The notes under the pieces are model-generated. The model saw nothing but the letters and a program-made list of their open reading frames with translations. It made no database searches and was not told the origin of the DNA. 64,000 nucleotides of DNA from Hanleya hanleyi (lineage: Eukaryota; Mollusca; Polyplacophora; Lepidopleurida; Hanleyidae): positions 1 to 64,000 of the forward strand of contig JAVTVY010037000.1 in the NCBI GenBank assembly GCA_036873755.1. The letters are read 5' to 3'. Both the position numbers and the translations under genes were made by a program. Shown in pieces: positions 47,901-59,900 of the stretch. The stretch's first letter is position 1, and each line of letters starts with the position of its first letter.

Positions 47901-50900
47901 CGGGCTTTAAGCTGTACTGTAGCCGGCTTCTTTACTTTAATTGTAGAGTCCGACTTCGGCGCAGAGACAATCTGTTTCCGCTTCTTGACTGGAGAAACGG
48001 GCGTTGCTGGAGGATGACGGGATCATCTCGTGTCACAGACATCTGATGATGAAATGCCGGCAGTGGCAGGAAGCTGTACTGCTGGAAGGTGACTGCGTCC
48101 CGTAACAGCACTTGACTCCAAAGGAACTTGAAAAGATAAATCTTGATCTTAAGTCCGAGTCCGGATCCGGAATGCTGATCCTAGAGTCCGGTCTCTGCTC
48201 AGGTAATCCCGATGACTGTAAGGTGGTGTCCGACTCCAAAGTTGAAGTTGACTCTCGGAGCTCTAAATAAGTCCGTTTCAAATGGTCGGGATTCTGTCTG
48301 CAGATAGTGCTGGCCTAGCGTCGGGGTCCAGGGCCGTGATATCTCGGTATTCCAGTGCCCTGTTGTATAGGCCGGGCCCTACAGGGTCCGGGTCCACATC
48401 TCGGGCTTCCTAGAATATGAGTGATGATCCCGATCTGTGCTCCGAACTGTAGTGTTGTTCACTGCTCCGTGATACGGCACTACGCCGAGGTCTCTTCTCT
48501 GTCGACCTGCGGAGACTTGGATGAACGGGAGCTGACTAAGTCTTCTCCGATGAAGCAAATTTAGACTTGACTTTAATCTTCAGAGAATTCTTCGGCCTTC
48601 GGGAATGCGGCTTGAATCCACCGCTGTACTGCCGAAATTTCGGCGTAGACGAATAAAGCTGAAAGCTGTCTCTGGGACCGTGGTGTAGCATTCTGGCTAA
48701 GTCCGTTCTAAGTAAATCCGTACTGTGTAAGTCCGTGACTTCTTATATGCGGCTACACAGTGTTCTGGATAAGTCCGTTCCCAATAGGTCCGTGACCTGC
48801 TTGCGCCGGGGTACGACTTCGAACTCTGGATCTGTCCATGTTACGGCCCCAAAGTTTCACCTGTAGTCGGGTCTGTGCATCGGTATCGGAATACCGTAAT
48901 CGGTATCGGAATACCGTGCATCGGTATCGGAATACCGTCGATCTGTATGGTCTTGAATTCTCTCGATATCCCGGTAGTCCATGTAGGCTCTTGGCTTGAC
49001 GGGGTCTCGGAGTTCTGCATCGGGCAGTGACTTTATCTCGGAGCCATGGTCCCGTATACTCTAAAGTCCGTGACTTCTTGGATGTGGACTCCCGATGAGC
49101 TGTAAACTCTCGACATACTGGATAAGTCCGTTCTACATAGGTCCGTGCCATCTCCTGCTCCGTGGTACGGCTCCGGACTGCAGTCCCGACTCTGGAAGAA
49201 AAAACTCTCGCTCCGATGGTCGGGTCCGAGGTGCTTTGGTGTCGGAGTCCCGGCGCTCTGTATAGGGCACAGAAATTCCCGGGAAGTTGATGTGCCGGTT
49301 CCCTGGCTTTAGGCTGTACCGTGGCCGGCTTCATAGCTTTAATGTAGAGTCCGACTTTGGGATGGATACATCTCAATTTCGTCCCGGTCTTGAAATCTTC
49401 CGATGTTCGGGGCCGAAGTCCCGGTCTTGAATCTCCCGATGTAAGGGGCCGGAGTCCCGGTCTTGAAATCTTCCGATGTTCGGGACCGGAGTCCCGGTCT
49501 TGAATCTCCCGATGTACGGGGCCGGAGTCCAGGGGTAATGTCGCTAGGCTGATATGACTGGAATTCAACTAGGAGGCTTGAATATCCTGTAGAAAAACGC
49601 TGGACAGTGGCTTTCCTTTTCCCCTTCAATCGGTAAATGTTTACCGAAGTCTCAATACTGACGATTGCATGAAAGGTCGAAAATCTGAGCCAAACTGCGT
49701 CGTCTCAGTCTTGCATTCAGCACATGTCTCTATGTGTACAAATCTGCGGGCGGCAAAAATGGCACGCAGAGTGACGATCAGCAAACCACCTGTAAGTTTG
49801 ACAAGAAATGTAACAAACAGAATGACGAGATGGAGTGACTACGTCGGACAGTTTAATTCTTAACAAACCCTCCTACTCTAATAAATACTTTTACTACGCT
49901 AGATATAATCAAGCAGAGATGTTCCAAAACACGTCAGCTACGCTGGCTTGCAAAAGGAAAATATGAACTATCAGGGATCAATGGGCGCATGCGTGGAACA
50001 CGTTGCCTGGGTGACCCAGGATCAGGGGAGTTAACTCTTTTAGTTCTTTTGCAAATGAGATCTCCAGAGGAGAATAATGGCGGTTTGTAATAGAAGGGAA
50101 GCTTTAATGCAAAAACATAACAATTTGGTACGTACACCATTTCATTTACAGACTACACTTGAACTTCATAATTGACATCGACCTACCCTCAAGCTGACCG
50201 CCTCTGCTTCTGGGTCAACCTCCCAGTACGGGAACAAATTGGTGAAGGCTAGCGGTTCTACGCCTGCAAATACCAGATATGCTTTTGGGGGTCGTTCTGG
50301 ATTCTTCTCTGTAAACAAAGTTTCATAAAGAGTATGAGAGGAATATAATAACCAGTCTGAGGTTTTCTGGAGGTATTCTTAACAGCTTTCACACTCTCAA
50401 ACTTAATCCAATTTCAGCTGAACTATTAAATCACAATGAATAAATCTCCCTCTGTTAAAATTTCGAAACGTTTATCGATCTCCATACAATGCTCCTCATT
50501 ACTCCATTAACACAGGGTCTCCACAATGGAGCAACAGTCAGAGTGATGAAGATGTTTACTGTGTCTGTGGAGTCTTTTCTAATTGTAACGTCTAGAAACT
50601 AATCCTCGATTGACTTGGTTCCCAGATGGCGCCCAATGGCAGGCTCAAGGTGTCTCCCGAGTTTGTAAACTCTGCAAGAGCTGTTGATCCTCTCCTGGAT
50701 CTTGTTTTGCGGGAGTAGTGCGAGAGTAATCACTCTCCCCAATATAACTCACCACTGCGTTTCCAGATTCCAGGAGAGCGATCAAAAGCTCTCCTGGAGA
50801 AAATTTGGGAGAGTGATTAATCCTTAACACTGAGAGATGGAATGGGCAGATTCACACCAAATATGGAGTATTAAGGGAGCTTCTTTAAATTAGGGCATGA

Positions 50901-53900
50901 GTTCCTTGAAAGAAATGGCAAATGCCAGTTATCCAAATGGGATACACTATGCCCAGTGTAGTGTTCCAATCAGCATGGATAGGAGTTCCAATTGGAATGG
51001 CATATGCCATTCCCTGTCATCCCCTCTGTGCTATTGTATGACAAGCCCTATGCCATCCTTTCCTTGTTGAGTTCGAAAAATGGATGCCAGAGAGTTCCTA
51101 CGAGTTCCAACTCGGCGCACCATGGCACACCATTTGGGATGCCTTATGCCCGTTCCTTGTATGCCCTAATTTCAAGAATCTCCCAAAGTTCAGTGGGACA
51201 TTTTCAGCAGGGTAAGTCATACCTCGGCAGTATTGTATGGTGGTCTCCATGGCACATCGCCGGTCCGTGTTAAATCTGGCCTGAGCTGAGCCCGTGTGGA
51301 CATTATCGCTCTCTTCTCCTCCCTCTGGCCACCATCCCTGCCACAGGTACATCACATGACCACTGTCCAATAGGAACAGACCTGGCAGAGGAGAAGATAA
51401 ACACAAGATTTTAGAATGGAATATCTCTGCAAACAAAAATTGATTAAATCAATGTCCAATTTTGAGAAAAGAAATCGGGGTAGCCATGATAGTCTGTGGA
51501 GTATGAATGAAAAACAAACGGTAGCACCGAACAAACAAAGTTTAATGGTCACAAGGTTTCATAGATAGTGGATATCATCGGACAGGTTGATATCCACTGA
51601 TCGGTGAAAGCTCGTGACTATCAAACTTAGTCTTAAAGATGCCATCCTTTGTTATTTATTCAATTTTGAGAAGAACGGGACAATTAGATACATCGATATC
51701 TCGAGAAAAGAATTTTTATTTTGAATACACAAGTAAGATAGTTGCAAAAAGTTCCATAGCAAAATAATCCATTATGTCTAAATTATTTTAATGATTGTGG
51801 CGGGTGATCACCGATATTGGAAAGACTGACTGAATTAAATACACAAAATTGGAGAGGAGTTTAATAGGTCAGTCAATTTATTAGTTGGATTTACTGAGAA
51901 CAATATTTGAAGAAAACTCTCTTCTTTGATATTAGAATAGAATAGCACAGATTATCAATTTGGTCAGCTCTTCAGAGAAACATAAGTAAGAAATGTTTAT
52001 GGTCAGTGTTCAGTAAAATGTACCCCGGAAACCCAAGGTTACCCATTTTTGAAACATGGGCAAATACCAGTTCCTAATTTGGTTGCCAGTAAAACTTGTG
52101 AACAACTAATTTCCATTGACTGCAACCCACCAAGTGCATGCTGTGACCGAAAACCCATATTCCTGGTTCTTATAGCAAGGGAGATAAACCTGTCTAACTG
52201 ATCAATATCTCCCCTAGCTGGCTCGTGAATCCTATTTTAAAGATGTCAATCCAGTCATTGGCTCCGAGAATTACCGAGATAAAACATTTTACTGGACTAG
52301 TTTTCTCCCGAAAGATGGAGGATCTATTGAAAACAGATATTTCTGACAAAAAAAAACGTAAAAGAATTACATCAATGAAATGGGCTGTCTATATTGGACT
52401 GGTTTCAACTTTCTAATTTGAGGGCCGGTAAACGTTCTAAAAATCAGTATGTATATGCCATTGCAACATGAATCTATCTTTGGCAAAATTGAAGTCCTTG
52501 AATTGTGGGTTGAATGCATGAAGTCCCTTCTTGGATATAAAAATACACAACCCCATTAAACACTGGATGAGTGGATATATTACCTCGCTGAGAAAATTCT
52601 TAAGAGTTCAGACTGGAAGAATGGCATAAAAGAGAGATGAGGCTCTGAGAGGGGTTCAGGAGTTCTATAGCTTACCTGGTTGACAGACTTTGTAGATTAG
52701 ACTGGAGCAATGGCATAAAAGAGAGGAGATGGGACTCTGAGAGGGGTTTAAGAGTTCTATAGCTTACCTGGTTGAGAGACTTTGTAGAGATCAGACTGTG
52801 GGAATGGCATACTAGAAATGAGATCGGGGGTTCGAGAGGGATTCAGGATTTCTGAAGCTTCAAATACCCCGGCGACACTGTTCATATAGAACAAACGTGG
52901 TGTGTACTGGAAATCTCGATCTTCTGCAATATATAAGGTCAAAGGTCAACAAAGATATCAAACACATGCTGGTATTACAACAGGCAAACTATGTCAACTG
53001 ACAATGATTTTATGGACTGGTCACTTTGACTGGCTTAATACAGCTAACCCAGTCTTGGGACACATGGCTACTGGACATGACATTCCTCTCCTGTGTAATT
53101 GGGCTATATCCATTTTACATCACATGTCACAGGCAATTTTTCACAGACATGTACCATGCTGTATGCTACTGAACGGTACTGCACAGAAAGGTTCACCATA
53201 CATGTAAGAACTGAGCTGTGACTGAACAGTTCCTGTGTGATAATCACAGGTCAGAACTGAACTGAACAGTACTTCACTTAGTAACAGCCTGGTTCCAAGA
53301 GGTAACTGACGAGTACTGCACTGTAACAGGTTTGTTATTTTTCAGTTACCATGCAGTACTGTTCAGTCCAGTTCCTTGCGATACTGTACAATGTCCAATT
53401 AGTACTGACCATGACTGAGTGGTACTGTGTGGATACTGGGTTTCTTTGCAGTTACCATTCAGTTAGCAGGGTACCAACATGTGGAAATTCGGCTGTGTAC
53501 CATGTGATCAGGGGTACAAAGATTTTTTTTTTACCGGAAAAAACAGTTGAGACGCATCGTCCTCAATCAAGTGAATTTCTGCTAAGTGGAATTCTTTGTG
53601 TCTTTGCTCAATATCCAGTCACAAATACTTTGTTTCATCTATCTACATGTTGTATTCAATTTAAGACCATATCAAAACCTGGTCGTAAAGTAGTCTACTT
53701 TGAAAACTTCCATCTACTTTGAAAACTTCACCCGGACCTTGCCTGCACTGTTGCTGACTTTACTGCACTGCAGACCACAGTAATAGTGGCCCCCTGTAGC
53801 CCTTTGGGCATTGGGGGGACAATGAATAAAAAATCGACCATAGAGGTCCATGTCCCCCGCTAGCAGCACCAGTTATGGTGGATTACATCCACCATAACTG

Positions 53901-56900
53901 GCGCTGCTGCTGCGGGGGCCATGGACCTCTATGGTCGATTTTTTGGGGTCGATGATATCTCATATCATTGATAAGAGTATGATTTGAAAATGGAGATATC
54001 GCTGATGAGCTTAACATAATCTAATACAGCAGATGGCACCCATATTGGATTATGCACATCCATAAAACATAATACATGACTGTCCTCTCACTAAGGTCAA
54101 GGGACTCCCCAAGTTTGAAGTAGATCAGTTGAATCGTACTCCAGCTATTGTCCGGACAAGATCAAACTGCTTAAAATCCAATGAAAACCAGTATGGCCGA
54201 TGGTGGCCATATTGGATTAAGCACGTCCTTGAAAAACAATCCTAATCCTCCTCTCAACAATATCAAGGCACTCCCCAGGTATGAAGTAGATCGGTTGAAT
54301 CGTTCTCGAGTTATTGTCCAGACAAGATTCAACTGCTTACAATCCAATATGGCTGACCGCGGCCATATTAGATTACGCACATTGCTGAAAAACAATCCCA
54401 ACCGTCCTCTCACCAATGTCAAGGCACACCCCAAATTTGAAGTTGATCGATTAAATCGTTCACGAGTTATTGTCCGGACAAGAAAATCTAAGATCCAACT
54501 GCTTATAATCCAATATGGCTGATGGTGGCCATATTGGATTATGCACATCGCCGAAAAAAAATCCAAACCGTCCTCTCACCGATGTCAAGGCACTCCCCAA
54601 GTTTAAGTAGATCAGTTGAATCGTACTCCAGTTATTGTCCGGACAAGATCAAACTGCTTAAAATCCAATGAAATCCAGTATGGCTGATGGTGGCCATATT
54701 TGATCAAGCACGTCCTTGAAAAACAATCCTAATCCTCCTCCCAACAATGTCAAGGCACTCCCCACATATGAAGTAGATCGGTTAAATCATTCTCGAGTTG
54801 TTGTCCGGACAAGATCCAACTGCTTATAATCCAATATGGCTGACGGCGGCCATATTAGATTACGCACATTGCTGAAAAACAATCACAACCGTCATCTCAC
54901 CAATGTCAAGGCACACACAAAGTTTGAAGTTGATCGGTTAAATCGTTCATGAGTTATTGTCCGGACAAGAAAATCTAAGATCCAATTGCTTATAATCCAA
55001 TATGGCTGATGGCGGCCATATTAGATTATGCACATTGCTGAAAAACAATCCCAACCGTCCTCTCACCAATGTCAAGGCATACCCCAAGTTTGAAGTTGAT
55101 CGGTTAAATCGTTCACGAGTTATTGTCCGGACAAGAAAATCTAAGATCGAACTGCTTATAATCCAAAATGGCTGACGGCGGCCATATTTGATTACGCACA
55201 TTGCTGGAAAACAATCCCAACCGCCCTCTCACCAATGTCAAGGCACACCCAAGTTTGAAGTTGATCGGTTAAATCGTTCACGAGTTATTGTCCGGACAAG
55301 AAAATCTAAGATCGAACTGCTTATAATCCAAAATGGCTGACGGCGGCCATATTGGATTACGCACATTGCTGAAAAACAATCCCAACCGTCCTCTCGCCAA
55401 TGTCAAGGCACACCCCAAGTTTGAAGTTGATCGGTTAAATCGTTCACGAGTTATTGTCCGGACAAGAAAATCTTACGGAATTAGGGACACCGGTGTTTCT
55501 AAGTCCCCCCCTACTAAGTAGCGGGGGACAATAACGGAAACAAACTGAAGACAAAGGGAGGTAATTAGTATTGTATGTTACCTTTCCTGAGGGAGTGGTA
55601 TAAACTTCTGTCTCTGTTTCCCATAGCAGTCCAGAACTCTGATTTCTCAGACCCTTCCTCCAGCTCTGTTATCACAATGTTGGCGTTACTATGGAGACCA
55701 ACTTCTAAGGGACACCTGAAGTAAAAGTGAATTGGAAAATAGTGAAATGGCAGTACGTTTTCTTTAGCATGGAGATTCGAATCTGCCCACAGCATATATC
55801 TGGGTCAAACTATATAGAATTTCTTGGTTGAATCAATACCATCACAGTTATGATGTTTCCCCATATACATGTAGTTCATGTAAGAGGAGATACTGCTTTT
55901 CAACGTGACTTCACATGTTAGCATATGGAACAATGGTCGACCACTTCCCCATTCGCTACTATTGGAAATCCCGTAAATTCACGTCACTTCATCTTACATG
56001 AACCATATGCAATTTCAATTTCTGAAGTAGGAAGAAGTGGGAAAAAAAAAGAAGACTCTTCTTGACCGCCATATTGGATTCTGTATATACATATATGACA
56101 GCCATATATTGGATACTCCATGACAGCTATATTGGATTCTCCATGACAACCATACTGGACCATCCATGATGGCCATATTGGATACTTCAAGACTACCATG
56201 TAGGATTCTCCATGTCTAAGCGGTACCCAAAAGCTCAGTTCTTAGCCTTTGCTTCCCATTTTTCATTCAGAAGCTGGGTGGGCAGACCCTCCACAAAACT
56301 GAGAACGTTTCACTTACTTTTGTTTGAGCTTGTTTGCCGCTGCCAGTGCTAATTTCCTAGTGTGGTTCGGTGACTTTGACCCGTGCCATATATATAACAG
56401 TCCAGTTTTTATATTGAGCAATAGAAAGGAAGATCGGCTTCGTAAATTTTCCGTTCCCACTGGAATCTCCATCAAGCATGTCTCTTTATCATACTCATTC
56501 CGGACCACGTAAAATCGGTACGATCCCTGAGTGTTCGTTTCTGCATCCTCACGTTTCCCGATGTGAATTATGAATTGTCCCTCAAAGAGATTCAGAAAAC
56601 ATGGTGGCTCTTTCCCTTGTAAAACCCGCACCTGAAAATAAAGCGAATACAAATTTAATTTCCATGGAACTTTACATATTGATTAAATTCAATGAATAGG
56701 TCTACAACTAAACTATACATGTATGAAAGTCATATTGTTTAGGTTTCTCAATGATGATTTATCAAACCTCTTCTCTCAAGCTGCTGGTCAAACCTCCTCC
56801 TCTGATTTTAACCTCCAGAACTGTAACACCCTCTGACAGCACAAGGATATATTGCTGAATCTAACACACTGTATATGTGTTCAAGTCATATGCTCAACTA

Positions 56901-59900
56901 CGTGAAAGGAGAACACATTTGAACACAGGAAGGAAGCAATCAGAGATTGCTCAATTGTATGCCCCCCCTTCCACTTTAATCCGACACTGCCCCGCCATTG
57001 TTCTGTTCTTTATTGGTTGGTGGAGGCCTAATTTGGATAATTATAAAAATTCTGTTTCAGTCACTTTTTTGCCATGCCTCACATAATACATATTCCAAGC
57101 ATCAAGCAACAAGTGATAATACGATGCTTCGATGCAAGATGGTCGCCAGGGCTTTCGCCAAATCCCAAAATGTGACCTGGTTATGAGACCTACATTCCTT
57201 GGGAGTATATTGTGGTGAAATTATGAAGCGATCAGTGAACTTTGAATTTTGCACCCAATTCACTGTTTTTGGGGCAATTTCATACTTCAGGACCTATGTT
57301 GTCTGCTTTGGAATGTAGAATAACATATAATATAGCCACTTTCCTGGTTCAAATCGGTTATCCAGCTTGGACAAATAAATATATCTCATTCACTTAGGTT
57401 TAACAAAGGGCCATAACTCTTGAAAATATACACGAAAACAGAGTAACTTCACGTTGCACACCTATGGGTCACTGACCACATATCATGCAAATTTCATACT
57501 TGTTCATACAATATTAACCGAGATCCAGCCCAACAAATCCCAATCCACAAAGATTTGAAGAAAAAAGGGCCATAACTCTTGAAAATACAGGCGAAATGTG
57601 GAGAAACTTCACGCTGCACAACTACAGGGCACTGACCACATATCCTGCAAATTTCATAATTGTCCATACAATATTAACCGAGATCCAGCCCGGACAAGTT
57701 CCAATTCACAAAGATTTGAAGAAAAAAGGGCCATAACTCTTGAAAATATATGCGAAACGCAGAGAAAATTCACGCTGCACAACTACAGGGCACTGACCAC
57801 ACATCCTGCAAATTTCATAATTGTCCATACAATATTAACTGAGATCCAGCCCGGACAAGTCCCAATTCACAGAGAATTCAAGAACAAAGGGCCATAACTC
57901 TTGAAAATATAAGCGAAACGTGGAGAAACTTTATGCTGCACAACTGTGGGTCACTGACCACATATCATGCAAATTTCATACTTGTCCATACAATATTAAC
58001 CAATATCCCGCCCGGACAAGTCCCATTCACAGAGATTTCAGAAAAAGGGCCATAACTCTTGAAAATTATATCGGAAATCGAAAAAAAACTCTACGCTGCA
58101 CAACTACGAGCCACTGGCCACATTCCATGCAAGTTTCAATCCTGTCCATCAAATATTAACCGAGATATTGCCCGGACAAGAAATTCGGACGGACGGACGG
58201 TACGACGGACAGACGGACGGACAAAGCGATCGCTATATGCCCCCCCCTCTAGTTAGAGGGGGGGGCATAATAAAATAAATCTCTAACTAATTCCCTGCCA
58301 TCAAAATAATCTGGGTGATTTCTCCCTAAAACCCTGGCAAGCTCCAGCACGGCGTTCACCCATTGTCAGAGTTTGTAAGCTCCAAAACTGTCGGTGCAAC
58401 ACCCTCTGACTGAACTGCGCAGGAAAACGCAGCATACATGTGTATTCAGTCTGTTTCGATTTTGATCAACACAGGGAGCATGCGTCTGCACATGAGAAAG
58501 ATGGGAAATGCATCTAGTATCTCTTCTGAAAGAATTAACAAGTTTTATGCTATAATATTTTACAAGTAGGCTTACACATGGTACAAATGTTTAACTGTGA
58601 CATGCTGAGCCGACTCCGCTTTGCTTAGAAGCGGATGATGCTGATTGGTCGAGCGCAAAATCTGTGCACCGCGATTTCAACCCCAGTGCAATCAGAGGAT
58701 ATATCAGACAGTATGTGGCATACAATCAGATACCATGAGCATGCAGAAAGGCTGAACACGGCTAATATATTAGCCCTGGGGACCCTCACCTGTGGACCCC
58801 GTTCCTCATCCAATTCGACGGTCATCAAGGCCGATGCTCCTTTCTCATTCACGGTGGAGTTGTGACCCTGCCAGAAGAAGTATGCACATCGCTCTCGTCC
58901 TGTCAACGACCTTCTCGCTGCGTGACCTTTTAAATTCTTCATACCTGAAAATGAATGCGAGGATATGTATACTAATAGTATCTACGGTCAAAATTACCTC
59001 TTGGTGTGATATCAAAATGCAGGAATGAAGCAGGACAGGTCATTGTACATGTCCCTGATGGGGTTCTCCAACTGATTTCAAAGGAGAACAAATATTCATA
59101 GACATATCCAGGAAGGTTTTGCTACCGGTATACCGGTATGGGTGCCCAAATGAAAGGAAAATAGTTTTTCTCAAAACTAAACATGATGCAAATTCATTCT
59201 TTACTGTGTAGAAATGTTACAAAATACTTCTGTTAATATCTTTTCAACTTAGAAATAACTGTCATCATAACTTCTGAGTCTGATCGTCGAACATGTGTTG
59301 CTGGCCATGCATTATATGCATTACATACTGTAAATGACATTGTGTTGGCCCCCTCTAGTAGGCAATGATCGCTACGCTACGGTGGTTTTCTCCTGATCTA
59401 CCTGTAGCAATCATAAACTTGAAAGAAAAAAACGGTGTGTGGGGTACAGGGGTTATTTTAGACACTTTTCCTTTATATAACTCCATTTCAAAAAGATGAA
59501 AAACTCAATTTTTCGGCGCGCCTATGGCGCGCAAAATAAACAACAAAACTCAATTTTTTCTGGTTTTTCATCGCATGCAGTCTGGAAACTCAATTTTTTT
59601 ATCTTTTTAGTAGGACACTTACAATAAATAAATTCGCGACAATTTTTCATCGTGAATGAACATATCAGTAATGTTATGAAGCTCATCAAGCAAAGTTGCG
59701 TGTCATACATAGCTGCATACAAGTTTGTTTGCTAAGTATACAGTGAGAATACCCTCCTGAATGTGGGAAACTTACAATAAATACATTCGCGACATTTTTT
59801 ATCGCAAATGGACATGTATGTAATGAAGCACCTGGAGCAAATTTGCCTGCCACATAACTGTATACAAGTTTGTTTGCAATGTGTACAGTGTTAATACCGT

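Larger units (their letters stand above)
44131..50117 (-). mobile_element. DIRS-like tyrosine-recombinase retrotransposon, full-length architecture, coding parts decayed
   Basis: Coding parts run on the minus strand in DIRS order: a gag-like Arg/Ser-rich region (about 49630-47100), reverse transcriptase (47100-46820), RNase H (46380-45860) and tyrosine recombinase (45600-44720). The ends are inverted repeats: 44131-44316 and 49955-50117, sharing CCGCCATTATTCTCCTCTGG, AGATCTCATTTGCAAAAGAA and GGATCAATGGGCGCATGCGT on opposite strands. An internal complementary region at 44379-44475 repeats both termini in inverted form without mismatch. This is the DIRS signature. The element has no LTRs and no target duplication is visible. 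Frameshifts and stops in every domain make it inactive. It lies in a supervillin intron in the same orientation. Confidence 0.93.
53780..55545. mobile_element. Satellite-bearing element: hairpin, nine ~160-bp units, terminal hairpin (pearl/Helentron-like)
   Basis: A central array is flanked by GC-rich palindromes. The left side has GGCCCCCTGTAGCCC/CATTGGGGGGACAAT and the 117-bp hairpin 53828-53944. The right side has TCCCCCCCTACTAAGTAGCG, GGGGACAATAA (55504-55531). GGGGACAATRA occurs at both sides. Tandem cores between short palindromes are the architecture of pearl elements and Helentron-associated non-autonomous elements in molluscs. The family assignment is inference. Confidence 0.6.

Noticed and set aside
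47415..48046. Plus-strand ORFs rich in Arg, Asp and Pro within the DIRS element
   Set aside because: They are shadows of the minus-strand gag-like repeats; the polymerase, RNase H and recombinase all read on the minus strand.
54171..55521. ORFs on both strands with repeated [11 protein letters not shown] and FNRSTSNLG
   Set aside because: Both strands are open because the ~160-bp satellite unit lacks stops in some frames; the repeats are the DNA array, not a protein family.
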